A stretch of DNA of 64,000 nucleotides from contig BROG01000107.1 of assembly GCA_030159075.1 (NCBI GenBank), forward strand, positions 248,001 to 312,000, in the 5' to 3' direction. The position numbers and the translations under genes are program-made. The notes below the pieces were generated by a model, which saw only the letters and a list, made by a program, of their open reading frames with translations, had not been told where the DNA came from and ran no database searches. The DNA is from Atrina japonica (lineage: Eukaryota > Mollusca > Bivalvia > Pterioida > Pinnidae). Shown piece by piece: positions 36,596 through 47,169 of this stretch (the stretch's first letter is position 1; each line of letters opens with the position of its first letter).

Positions 36596-37195
36596 GACCC
36601 TTTTTGGGACAGGGTCCTGTACCCTTTCAGAGATCACCCTGTCATTAGCCAATGTAGCCAGTGACTAATTTTTTTCCAAGTTGGCAAGAAAAAAATGTAA
36701 TTTTGTGGCTAATATTTTAGCTCATGTATAGCTCAGTATTTATAAAATTTACTTTTGGCATGTTTTTTGTTTTTTGTTTTTTTGTTTTTTTGTTTTTTTT
36801 TTTTGAAAAACATATTTGAAATAGATTGGTATCAATATTTATTGACCAGCTGGCTAATTAAAATTTCACAATTTCACAAAGCAATGGACTAACTTGGGTA
36901 AAATAAAAATTAACTACCGGTATGCTCATTTTACTTATAAAAATAAAGATGCAAAATTTATGATTCAGTTAACTTTTTTTATGAAACTGACAAAATGGAT
37001 TTCATCTGAAGACATGAAGTTTTAATTGAGCAGTACATGTACTCTAATTTTTCATCTGTTTGTATACCAAATGTGAACTACACGGTGAACATAACTGGTA
37101 AATATTTGCTCAAAATTGGGAAAAGTATAGCATATTTTGCATTGGGAATGGGGCCTTTTACCGGACCCACAAGTTGATGATATTAATCCTTGGAT
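36596..37195 (+). mobile_element. repeat family X, copy interrupted by a hAT-like fragment
   Basis: The end GACCCTTTTTGGGACAGGGT plus CCTGTACCCTTTCA (36596-36629) is followed by a 250-bp insert of the CAGGGCT-family repeat (36630-36880: 'caccctgtcattagccaatg', 'gctggctaattaaaatttca'). It then resumes with 'atgctcattttacttataaa', 'tttcatctgaagacatgaag' and TTTTGCATTGGGAATGGGGC to a second GGACCC end. It is the inverse of 38655-38985. Confidence 0.7.
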
Positions 37196-38339
37196 TGTAC
37201 ATGTAAAATAATTGGCAACCACTAACAAGTGGTCGATTTCATTTTAATGGACAGTATAATGTGTAGTTAATTTTTTTCTGGCAGAAGATCATGCTTTCTT
37301 GTAATGTACAAATGCACCTGTAAAAAGACCAGTTGGCAGTGCTGTCTGTACATGTACATCACTACATGTCATTTCACGAGCTACAGTAAACTTATACACT
37401 TTCCCACATACACCATCATGCCATAATTTTATGAACATCATTTTCCCATTTACTTTCTATATTTACATGTACATTGTATGTAAAACACACTTTTTGAAAT
37501 AGTTTCCAGTGACTTCATATTTAAGTCCTTTTTCTTGAAATTTTGTTATTACAGATTTATTCCTGATCAATGACAAGAAACTTTGTGGATTAAGCTGTAA
37601 ATGGAAATTGGTCCAAAAACATACTCTGGAGAATAATTTCAAAAAAGATACATGTAATTTTACATACAATGTACATGTAAAAAGTACTTTGTAATGGGGA
37701 AATGACGTTTGTTCATAAACTTATGGCACTATACTGTAGTTTCATTCAACAAGCCACTAGGCTCAAAATGTACATTCACTTTCAACAAAAAGCCACAATG
37801 GCTTAAGATGTAAACTGGAAATGAGAGGTGTGTTAATCTTCAGTGTATTATGTTTAAGATCAGCCAGTCATGGAAGGCTAATAAGTACATGTACTGGATA
37901 TATAATCATTATGATAACTTTTGTCATAATCTGACCTAATTGTTTAGCACATCTTGTACATTTATGTGATTAATTACATACTTGGTTGATAATGATGTCA
38001 CATGTCTGTCGACAGGTGTGAGGACGAAAAACGGAAAGGAAGAAATATTTGGGGTGTATTCTCAGATGATTTCATTCGGGTTTGGAATTTAAAAAAAAGA
38101 CAACATGATGAATTCTGAAAGTTAAATACATATTTGATAATGAATATTTTGAGTGACAATTTGGAAAATACTTGTAATACTGCTATATGTAGTAAAGAAA
38201 CCATGCATAAATTATTATATATGTACATAGAAGCTGAGGTTATGGACAAACTTTTAACACAGTGACTGGTCTTCTGCTAAATGCTTGGCAGTATATTGAA
38301 AGTTACTGGTTCTATTGCTGGCTTTCGTCCCCCTAAAGA
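37196..38339. other. non-coding, no gene seen
   Basis: AT-rich, no exon-like frame. Two related short phrases (AACAAGCCACTAGGCTCAAA and 'caaaaagccacaatggctta') occur at about 37748 and 37787. Confidence 0.45.
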
Positions 38340-39435
38340 ACAGGTGATTCTTGATACCTCAAAGTCCATGGGACCACCAAAAGACTTCGAGGTTTCAAGA
38401 GTTCTGGAAATCAACATTTTGACCAATATAGGTTCTTAATACTATACAAAATAAGGGATGTTTGGGTTTCTGTTTTCATAATTCTCATGAATTTTGTCAT
38501 AAACAATCCTCATACCTAGTTTTTAAACATAAAAATATGTTTTCTTTATTATACATGTACGGTATATCTGATTAGGATATAAACAGCTGACGATGCAGTA
38601 GCCTACAGTTCCGCTTGATTTAAAAATTAAAATACACATCATGCAGCAATTAATATCATCAACATGCGGGTCCTGTAAAAGGCCCCATTCCCAATGCAAA
38701 ATCTTATATTTTTTTCCCAATTTTGAGCAAAAATTTCCCAGTTATTTTCACCATGTCATTCAAATTTGGTATTTAACCTAAAACAGGAGAATTTAGTGTG
38801 AACAATACTTCCAAGTCTTCAGATGAAAACCGTGTTGTCAGTTAAATAAAAGAAGTTAAATGAATCACAGGTTTTGTATTTATTCTTATTAGTAAAATGA
38901 CCATAGTTACTTTTTCCCAATTAGGCTCATTGTGATGTAAATTTCCCAATTGAAAGGGTACAGGACCCTGTTCCAAAAAGGGTATATCAACCCGCAACTT
39001 GACTGTGACACTTGTACTCGAAATTATAGTCTATGACGCATCTTTATACAGTTGTTGAATGATTTTAATTAATTTACAATCCTGTCAATCATTACTGAAT
39101 TAGGTCAGGACCTACTTGTCACCCGATAATGAGAACACCTTTTCTTTAATCTTCCAGGTAAGGGTCCTGGTGTCGTTCTGGTGTACGGCATTGACTTTTT
39201 ATAGATCCCCCAATAATTACTCGAACTTTCGGTTCAGAATGAAATACAATTACATTGTGTAAAGATATATACAAATAGGGACTTCAAATTGACTTCAAGG
39301 TTTCAAGAACTTTGAGGTTTCAACATTCCAGAGATACTTCTAGTTACATGTAATTTACATAATTTATGAAGGAAAAATTTGGGACCTGTACGAAACTCCC
39401 AAGGTTTCGATGTTTTGGCCATCAAGAGTCACCTG
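38340..39435. mobile_element. inverted-ended element, ACAGGTGAYTCTTGAT termini, with a nested family X copy
   Basis: The left terminus ACAGGTGATTCTTGATACCT is matched by ACAGGTGACTCTTGATGGCC reversed at the right. Subterminal 'cgaggtttcaagagttctgg' and 'caaggtttcaagaactttga' are related. A family X repeat (38655-38985) sits inside. No transposase frame. Confidence 0.6.
38655..38985 (-). mobile_element. repeat family X, near-complete copy
   Basis: It runs from GGGTCCTGTAAAAGGCCCCA to AAAGGGTACAGGACCCTGTT, so both ends carry GGGTCCTGTA-type inverted repeats. The interior matches 36880-37190 in inverse orientation. CCCAATT words recur every few tens of bases. Confidence 0.7.
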
Positions 39436-40360
39436 TACATGTAGATATTATACATGTATACATCTATATTTGTGAAATAATTTTGCCAAGATGTACATGT
39501 AGATACATGTAAGCTTAAGAAATTGATACGTTTTGACATTATTCAGTCTACCTACATTTTTACAATGTAGCTCTTTATGTACACGTACACTAATGTTGAT
39601 ATCAGTTTTTGTACGTAACATTCCAGTTACAGGGGTGGTCCTGCTTCAAGGATTTTGCTAAATTTAATTTGTGTCATTCAAAATATTTCATAATGGATTT
39701 TTTTTTTCTGTCTTGTTGCCTTTCCTTAAGATTTATCGTAAAATTACCATGAAAGATGGATTATTCTCTACGTAAAAGGATATCAAATCTGTTTGATCTA
39801 CTTGTAATATTTTATAGAATAGATAACAGAGGACAAGACACATACAAAATGTAGGTTATTATTTGATAAGCATGATTGGCTGAAGATTGACAACTTGCAA
39901 TATTACATTGTCAGGACACATAAAAAAGAAGTCGAGGAAATACAGTGTACTTTGGCACATGGTGTAACATTAAGTTAATAACATGTACAGTTTCTGTCTT
40001 TGTATCATCTTAATTTTGATATAAAATTATAGGGCAGAATCTTCTCAATGATAGTCCTTCTACAAATAATAGGAATTTTATTAAAAAGTTGAAATAATGA
40101 CTGATATACAAATACTGGGCGTTTGAGGAAAATTGTCCATTTCTTATCAGTGAATGATACTGACAGTAATCAATGGGCCCAGGTGTACTTGGAAAGGTTT
40201 CCTTACAGTGGATTTCCCATTACCTACAGGCTACCGTACCTTGGTGTGGAATAATGTTGTGAGGTCACTTACAATGGAAATCAAGTGTAAGAACATTTGA
40301 ACCACCTACAAATTACATTTGTATGTCCCAACTGGTTTAATATAATCTGGTTTAAACCTT
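39436..40360. other. non-coding, no gene seen
   Basis: ACATGTA words; no exon-like frame or clear repeat. Confidence 0.45.
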
Positions 40361-41085
40361 AGACTTTTTCAAATAAATAATAAAAATTCCATCACAAAAA
40401 ATACATGGAAAGCGACTACATGTATTAATACATGTAGTACATGCATTTCTTATATGAGACTAAAAACAGAAATCTCACATTATGATAAACATGAAGCTTT
40501 ATTTTTGACATCGGTCCATTACAGAGGTCGACAATATTTCAAATTATTTCTTCATATACTAAAAATTATTCTACAACCAGAGGCAGAACACTGCCACCCA
40601 GAACACCACCTCCATCACCCAGAACACCACCACCACCCAGAACACATCTACCACCACCCATCCAGTGTTGTATGGCAGTGCTGGGAATATTTAAGATTTG
40701 TAACTACTTAGATCAGACCAGATGGCTCATTTGGTAATCAAGCTTCTGCAATGAAAGTAGAAGATCCGAGTTCAAATCCCAGTTTTGCTGTTTATTTTTC
40801 CATTTCTACAGTGTTGTATGGCAGTGAATTATTGGAGATTATTGTGAAAGATTTTTAGTGTTTGTAAGTGGAGACTACTGGGTGGCAGATCAGACCTGAT
40901 GTAGCTCATTTTTGGTAATCAAGCTTCTGCAATGTCGAAGTAAAGATCCGAGTTCAAAAATAAAGCTTCATGTTTTTAATGTGAGATTTTGTTTTTTCTC
41001 ATATAAGAAATGCATGTACTAATTATTAAACATGTAGTCGCTTTCCAATATTAAGAAATTTTTATTGATTAGATTGAAAAAGTCT
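40361..41085. mobile_element. 725-bp inverted-repeat MITE containing tRNA-like sequences
   Basis: Inverted ends of about 125-145 bp. Left 40361-40506: AGACTTTTTCAA, 'ataataaaaattcc', GGAAAGCGACTACATGT, GTACATGCATTTCTTATATG, 'atctcacatt', AACATGAAGCTTTATTTTT. The right 40959-41085 gives the same words when reversed. The centre holds a CACCCAGAACACCAC run (40595-40650) and two tRNA-like blocks, 40717-40790 and about 40897-40957. TSDs are unclear. Confidence 0.85.
40717..40790 (+). repeat. tRNA-like sequence (SINE head or tRNA pseudogene)
   Basis: An A-box-like GGCTCATTTGGTAATCAAG is followed about 40 bases later by a B-box-like GAGTTCAAATCCC. Between them, CTTCT and AGAAG could pair as an anticodon stem, but the loop is 11 rather than 7 bases and the acceptor stem does not close. 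Not a functional tRNA. A diverged second copy is at 40897-40957. Confidence 0.6.
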
Positions 41086-41787
41086 TGTGAAAGAGATTAT
41101 AGTGTCCAGTGTGATTTTTAGTGGGGAGGGGGGTTGGGGGTGGGTTGAACATTTGTGACCATTTATCGCATCCAGTATCATTGGTACCAACACACTCTTT
41201 ACTACATTTCCCACATTGGTATTGCACAGTTTTTGGAATCATCTTAAAATCACAATGTACATGTACTTATCTGTTTGAAAATTACTAGTGAAACTATACA
41301 TGTACAGACAGTGGTCATTTTACAGAAATAGCTAAGCATTCACTAAAATGTACCAATTTGGGGCTTATAAGTGACTTTGTCATAGGACTAGCAAAAATTT
41401 CTTTCCAACTAGTCCGACTGACTAGTGAGACAGCATTGCTAAATTCAACCACTGTAAACATCGGTTAATGACAAAATTTTGAGATTCTGAAATATTCTAG
41501 TGTATACAAAATGTATCTTCTATGTATACATGTACATGTTGTAATGATAATAAGTTTCACCACATCCAGAAGTATCTGCACAAATTGCAACACTTACTAG
41601 CCTCTCTGTTGTTTGTTACAAGTGTGACAGGAAGTGTGTGTTATAAGATTACTACTTCAATACATTGTCTAATGTTAAGGAGGCACTTATAAATCGACCA
41701 AAGTTCCTAAGCAGTCTTAAGTAATACAACTTATAGTAAACATGATTCACTAGGATGGCATACTTTTTACTGATCTGTATGTACCTA

Positions 41788-41788
<1 letters not shown>

Positions 41789-41862
<74 letters not shown>

Positions 41863-41900
41863 ACACGCGCATGAGTGTGTGTGTGTGTGCGTGCATGAGT
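41789..41900. repeat. (TG)n microsatellite
   Basis: About 36 TG dinucleotides, then interrupted TG/GCAC sequence to about 41900. Confidence 0.97.
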
Positions 41901-42490
41901 GTGTGTATGTTGGCATGAATTAATGGTGTGTGTGTGGTGATACTTTAAAACGAGTTACCTTACAGAAGTACTGGACTTTGTTTTGATGCATATATGTACA
42001 TGTACAAATGGTTCAAATGAAGAGGACATCATTACATGTATGTGACACAAATGACTACATGTATTTACTTTAGTCATCTTCCCCAAATATTCATGAAATA
42101 TCATAAGAGTAGCTATTTTAACTTGCTTCCTTTATAATGTTAGTTAATATGTTACATATATTGTTAATTATAATGATTTGGAAACAAATTTGGTAAAAAA
42201 AAAAACACTTAAGTTTGCATTGGAAATTATCAAAATGCAAAAATTACTACTAATTTATTCTAAAAGCAAAGTCTTACAAAAAAAAAAAACCGACTATGGA
42301 CTAAATGACTCCCAGTTACATGCATCTTAGCGTAATTTCTACCTGTAACACAAGGGCTGAAAATTCTTTCTTCTTTCAAGTCCAATGGTTGGGACCTACA
42401 TACATGTATTTTACTTTTTGACCCCGTCAATTTCCCACCGTGCGTATCTGGGGGCCTAACATATCTGAATCAGTGAATGTCTATTCTGTC
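41901..42490. other. non-coding, no gene seen
   Basis: Two A-runs (about 42197 and 42280), no exon-like frame. Confidence 0.45.
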
Positions 42491-43145
42491 ATGTTTTTAG
42501 CTCATTGGGACAACATGTCCGGAGACCTACATTGTATTACTATGCATTGTACCTTAGGCGTCGGTGTCGTTTATGGACAAAAACATTTACCTGAGCTATA
42601 CACCAATTGATATATAAACAATAAATTCCCTTTGACGAGGGCTATCTGATAGTGTTTTGACTTTTGACTCAATGACCTTGACCTTTGAATTTTGTCTATT
42701 TCTACAAAATCTTTAACCTACGCTATATCTTTAAAAATGCTAGTAGAGCTATGAAATTTTACATGTGTAATCCTTATGGTATTCGAAAATCTCTTTCAAG
42801 TGGTTGTTGACTTGTTTCATGATCTTTGACCTCATGACCTACATGTAGATAATGCTATTTGACCTACTTTTTGAAGTAATAAAGGCTTACCTTGTCTGTA
42901 ACTTTTAAAACATAAGCTAGATATTTGATATGTACATGTGCAATTATTTTGATCAGCCCTTTCAGATTTGACCTTGAACTTTGACCTTGTGACTTACATT
43001 TACCAGTAGATTATGCAAATTGGCCTACTGGTACTGTAACATTGTCTATATCTTTTGAAATATAAGGATTAGAGCCTTAAAAATTATCCTTGTGACCCAT
43101 ATAATTGACTTACTTTTTAAAAACATTAACCTTGTCTCTATAATT
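42491..43145. repeat. dispersed repeat with 'gaccttgacctttga' phrases
   Basis: It starts TTTTTAGCTCATTGGGACAA. It contains repeated GACCTTGACC, 'catgacctacatgtagat', 'tgaaatataaggattagagc' and 'accttgtctgtaactttt' phrases. Related phrases occur at 48290-48530 and 54230-54400. I have seen such repeats in mollusc DNA; the class is unknown. Confidence 0.55.
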
Positions 43146-43331
43146 TTTTTCCAAGTATAAAGTTGTGCCAAATTGTTTTGAAAGATACTTTGATGTAAAA
43201 TGGGGACTTTGGGGCAACCCATCCCTGGCCTCATTAAAAAGTGATTGTAATATGAAGTGTACATCATTGATATTTGATATATATATGTTCAATTATGATC
43301 AGCCCTTTCAGATGGTATTATACAATAATTG

Positions 43332-43442
43332 CCCTTGTTTTGGTTTGACATGAATATTTGTCCACCTGAGAGGCGTTGTGTCATCTGAGGGTGACATAAC
43401 ACCTTGAGTTGGGCAAATATTCATGTCAACCCAAAACAAGGG
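43332..43442. repeat. inverted repeat (hairpin), ~32-bp arms
   Basis: CCCTTGTTTTGGTTTGACAT plus 'gaatatttgtcc' (43332-43363) pairs with 'gggcaaatattcatgtcaac' plus 'ccaaaacaaggg' (43411-43442). There are two mismatches and a 47-base loop containing GGGTGACATAAC. The GGGTGACATRA word recurs at 43798-43855. It looks like a small palindromic dispersed element upstream of the ankyrin gene. Confidence 0.85.
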
Positions 43443-43949
43443 AAATGATTTTTTTATTATTCTAAAAGGCAATAAGACTTAACTAACTAACTGACATACA
43501 TAAGTTCATAACGATTGTAACACATACTGCCTTCGATACTCAACACTATTGATATGTTTTACCATTCTTTGCGTCGTTTTTTAATCTGAAGCCTCCATCA
43601 AGGCTGACTCCAGGAAATATATTTCAGTTCTGTCAAATCATAAAATTTCAGCTGTTGTTTCTCTCCATTCCAGTCTGCATCAAGCAAATGTCCGTTTCAT
43701 AACTCATATACATGTATTTGTGCTAGAGGTTTCACCTAATTACCACATAGCCACTAGAAAAAAAAAACCGTACGTGCATCCATTTCTGCACACCAGAGGG
43801 TGACATAAAGCGGGATAGAAGGTGACACAAATGTTTCAGGGTGACATGAAGAATGTTTTAGGTCATGTGACACGATTTTGACTAATCAGAAGTAAAGATA
43901 CATATAATAGGTACATGTATAATAAATATAATTATTGTTTACTTTGCAG

Positions 43950-44001
43950 GTTGAGGCAATAACAATGGTGACTGCATGAAGAAGAAGCATACAGTATCAC
44001 G
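43950..44001 (+). other. 5' UTR part of ankyrin-gene exon 1
   Basis: An acceptor TTGTTTACTTTGCAG ends at 43949, so an untranslated exon must lie further upstream. An upstream ATG at 43965 opens a four-codon frame (MVTA, stop at 43977-43979) before the main start at 44002. Such a uORF can lower translation; the effect is inferred. Confidence 0.6.
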
Positions 44002-44073
44002 ATGTCAAAGCTTTTACAGAAGAACAAGACCAAGAGGCTTAACTTGTTTAAGTTCCGTAAAAGTACTACTGAT
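44002..44073 (+). CDS. RAI14/UACA-like: ankyrin-repeat protein (ankycorbin/UACA family), coding exon 1
   Basis: From ATG at 44002 it encodes 24 residues, MSKLLQKNKTKRLNLFKFRK then STTD, and ends in phase 0 at GAT|GTAAGT. A short basic leader before the first ankyrin helix is typical of ankycorbin (RAI14) and UACA, which start with a lysine/arginine-rich segment and then E/DWNK(N/Y)D. The preceding GTATCACG before the ATG has no upstream in-frame coding. The family's long proteins have N-terminal ankyrin repeats and a long coiled coil, and associate with actin; this is known of vertebrate members, not shown here. The final nine bases of the exon are also part of the 29-bp intronic repeat. Confidence 0.82.
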
Positions 44074-45440
44074 GTAAGTTCATGTCTGTGTGTATTACTG
44101 ATGTAAGTTTATGTCTGTGTGTATTACTGATGTAAGTTTATGTCTGTGTGTATTACTGATGTAAGTTTATGTCTGTGTGTATTACTGATATAAGTTTATG
44201 TCTGTGTGTACTAGTACTGATGTAAGTTTATGTCTGTGTGTATTACTGATGTAAGTTTATGTCTGTGTGTACTACTGATGTAAGTTTATGTCTGTGTATT
44301 ACTGATATAAGTTTATGTCTGTGTGTACTACTGATGTAAGTTTATGTCTGTGTGTACTACTGATGTAAGTTTATGTCTGTGTGTATTACTGATGTAAGTT
44401 TATGTCTGTGTGAATTACTGATGTAAGTTCATGTCTGTGTGTACTAGTACTGATGTAAGTTTATGTCTGTGTGTATTACTGATGTAAGTTTATGTCTGTG
44501 TGTATTACTGATGTAAGTTTATGTCTGTGTGTATTACTGATGTAAGTTTATGTCTGTGTGTACTACTGATGTAAGTTCATGTCTGTGTGTATTACTGATG
44601 TAAGTTCATGTCTGTGTGTATTACTGATGTAAGTTTATGTCTGTGTGTATTACTGATGTAAGTTCATATCTGTGTGAATTGCATGTACTGATGTAAGTTC
44701 ATGTCTGTGTGAATTACTAATGTAAGTTCATGTCTGTGTGAATTACTGATGTAAATTCATGTCTGTATGTGAATTACTAATGTAAGTTCATGTCTGTGTG
44801 TATTGCATGTACTGATGTAAGTTCATGTCTGTGTGAATTACTGATGTAAATTCATGTCTGTGTGTGAATTACTAATGTAAGTTCATGTCTGTGTGAATTA
44901 CTGATGTACATGTAAGTCCATGTCTAAGTATATTACTGATGTAAATTATATTAATTACTGATATAAGTTCATGTCCATGTCCAGTTTATGTCTGTGTGAA
45001 TTACTGATTTAAGTTTGTATATTAGTGTTAACTACTTATGTAACTTTGTACCATTGTGTGAACTACTGATGTAACTTTATGTCTGTGTTTGAACTACTTA
45101 TGTAAGTTTATATTTCTGTGTGAACTACTGATGTAAGTTCATATGTCAGTGTGAACTACTGATGTAACTTTGTCTATGTGTGAACTGCTGATGTAAGTTT
45201 ATATATCTGTGTGAACTACTGATGTAACTTTATGTCTATGTGTGAACTACTGATGCAGGGTTTTCCCTAGGGTGTTATTTTAGTGAGTCCCAGGGACCCA
45301 CAAAAACAAAATTCCTGAGTCCTTCATTAAGTTCATAGATCTGTGTGAACTACTGATGTAAGTTCATATATCTGTGTGAACTACTGACAAAGTTCATATG
45401 TTTGTTAGTTTATATGTGTGTGAACTTATGATATAAGTTC
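44065..45440 (+). repeat. 29-bp minisatellite filling intron 1 and copying the exon 1 splice donor
   Basis: The unit is GTAAGTTTATGTCTGTGTGT plus ATTACTGAT (29 bp; ACTACTGAT in several units). The first unit overlaps exon 1: the exon ends ACTACTGAT and the intron begins GTAAGTTCATGTCTGTGTG. I count roughly 29 GTAAGT hexamers by eye. Most are in the context GAT|GTAAGTT, the same as the real donor. Units decay from about 44900 to 45440 (GTAACTTT, 'gtgtgaactactgatg' forms). Confidence 0.95.
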
Positions 45441-45592
45441 ATATCTATGTGGGGACACCTTGCGACAAGACTCCATATTCTCTAGCCATATACACTGAAT
45501 ATTATTACATAAATGATTATCTATACTTCCTGTTTGCAACCCATATTTATCTTTGATGACATTTAAAAGTACACATCTGGTTTTCTTTACAG

Positions 45593-45723
45593 CTTTCAGA
45601 ATGGAACAAAAATGATGAAAAGTTGATGAAGGCAATAGAGATAGGAGACATAGACAAAGTCCAACACTTGTTACAGAAAAAAACACTTGTTCCAACCAAG
45701 CTTGGTCCGAAGGGTCTTTGTGT
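45593..45723 (+). CDS. RAI14/UACA-like: ankyrin-repeat protein (ankycorbin/UACA family), coding exon 2
   Basis: Acceptor TTTTCTTTACAG at 45592; the exon is 131 bases; donor TGTGT|GTAAGT at 45723/45724, leaving two bases (GT) to be completed by exon 3. It encodes LSEWNKNDEKLMKAIEIGD, then IDKVQHLLQKKTLVPTKLG and PKGLCV. EWNKND.(K/R)L..A.E.GD..KV..LL.KK is the diagnostic opening of ankycorbin and UACA and forms ankyrin repeat 1. Phase joins exactly to both neighbours. A minus-strand frame over the same bases is a shadow. Confidence 0.92.
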
Positions 45724-45922
45724 GTAAGTTTTATAGTTTCATTATTTTCTGCATGTAGTTTTGGTGTAAATTTATGGAATAGCCATAAGATGTTAGTTGA
45801 TGAACCCTTTAACACTTCTAGATTAGATATGTATGAATGAATTAATACTTTTTTATCTGTGATTTATCAGTCTGATATAGGGTTTTCTCTGAAAACTATC
45901 CTGATAATGCTGGGTTTTAGAA

Positions 45923-46102
45923 TACAGTGAAACTTGTATATAACCACCTCCTTAGGGAAACACAAGAAAACCAGTCTTTGTAGGAAGGTGGTCTTTATAT
46001 AGAGGTTGATTGTACACAAATGGTACCATTGGTGACAGCAAAAAACCGTCTTTGTGATTAGGTGGTCTTTATACACAGGTGGTCGCTAAAGCAGGTTTTA
46101 CA
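45923..46102 (+). mobile_element. MITE family C
   Basis: TACAGTGAAACTTGTATATA at the left; GTCGCTAAAGCAGGTTTTAC at the right, with the last bases (TGTA) diverged. It carries the GGTGGTCTTTATATAGAGGT and ACAAATGGTACCATTGGTGA markers. Lies in intron 2. Confidence 0.88.
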
Positions 46103-46302
46103 TTCATTAGAGAAAATATACAGTACCAGTGTCCTATAGTATTTTGACTCCATGGTAATTTGACCCTGGGGTGAATCTACCATATATGGTAATAAATGAG
46201 TAGCCACCTGTTATGATGCCATTATAATTTTATCAATGTTGCGGGTCCATTTTACAGCTTCTGTTGAGTATAAAAGTATAAGTATGAAATTTATCTTACC
46301 TA

Positions 46303-46487
46303 AGACAATGAAACTTGTATATAACAACCTCCTTAGGGACACAAAAAAAACCCAGTCTTTATAGGGAGGTGGTCTTTATTTACAGGTTGATGTGTACACA
46401 AATGGTACTATTGGGGACAGCAAAAAACGGTCTTTGTGACCAGGTGGTCTTTATACACTGGTGATCACTAAAGCAGGTTTTACTGTA
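46303..46487 (+). mobile_element. MITE family C
   Basis: 'acaatgaaacttgtatataa' at the left and AAAGCAGGTTTTACTGTA at the right. Markers as in the copy 200 bases upstream, in the same orientation. The pair could reflect a local duplication or two separate insertions. Confidence 0.88.
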
Positions 46488-46837
46488 CTTGGTAATTGAA
46501 CCATTGGCTTTATTTACATCCAAAATCATATTGATCAATATATTATGGAGTAATATACAGATTTCCTGTATAACTGCAACCAAGTCTTTCAAGTTTTTGA
46601 TGGGATGTAATTGATTGTTTAGCTTGACTTTAAGTATTCTAAATGTTTTCTATAATATTGTGGTCTGGTGGTATGGCAGGTCAAGGTAGATGCTGAATTT
46701 GATTTACCTCTAGCCATTAAGAGGTCTTTCTTGACAGACGTACAGGGTAGCCATCCTCCTGTAAGATTCAGGGACAATTTCATTTAATCTTTCAACACAC
46801 CTGATCAAAAAAAAAAATTCATCAAGTACTTATGTCT

Positions 46838-46892
46838 TCCTTAAATTAATATTACCTTCAAAAGGCAAAATTAATATTACCTTCAAAAGGCA
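46838..46892 (+). repeat. 25-bp direct repeat, 2 copies
   Basis: AATTAATATTACCTTCAAAA plus 'ggcaa/cac' in tandem. A second small repeat, 'aacaccagaaaagtgacat', occurs three times at 47088-47160. Confidence 0.9.
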
Positions 46893-47169
46893 CAGGTACA
46901 TTGGTGCTTTTATGAGTGATATGCCCCTGAAGATCAATGTTGATGTTGGACTTGGAAAGCAAACTGTCAATTTGAGCACTTGTTATGTTTGGCTGTCCAT
47001 TTTGATGTTTGTTTTCTATACATGTAAAATCTTTTCAAAAAATATTTTAATTGTTGACATTGATGCATTCAACATTTTCACTATCAAAAACACCAGAAAA
47101 GTGACATATGAATTTTAAAACACCAGAAAAGTGATATAGAAACACCAGAAAAGTTACACAGGAATTTGA

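Noticed and set aside
40454..40711. Histidine-rich protein frame (HPEHHHHPEH)
   Set aside because: Translation of a short CACCCAGAACACCAC repeat inside the inverted-repeat element.
40717..40790. Functional tRNA gene
   Set aside because: A- and B-box-like words are present, but the anticodon loop is 11 bases and the acceptor stem does not pair. It lies inside a MITE with a second degenerate copy.
44065..45440. CRISPR-like array (regular 29-bp repeats)
   Set aside because: Units are contiguous with no unique spacers, the DNA is eukaryotic and the array is intronic. It is a minisatellite.
45426..45815. 129-residue minus-strand ORF
   Set aside because: Lies antisense over coding exon 2 of the ankyrin gene, whose splice phases and family match are decisive.
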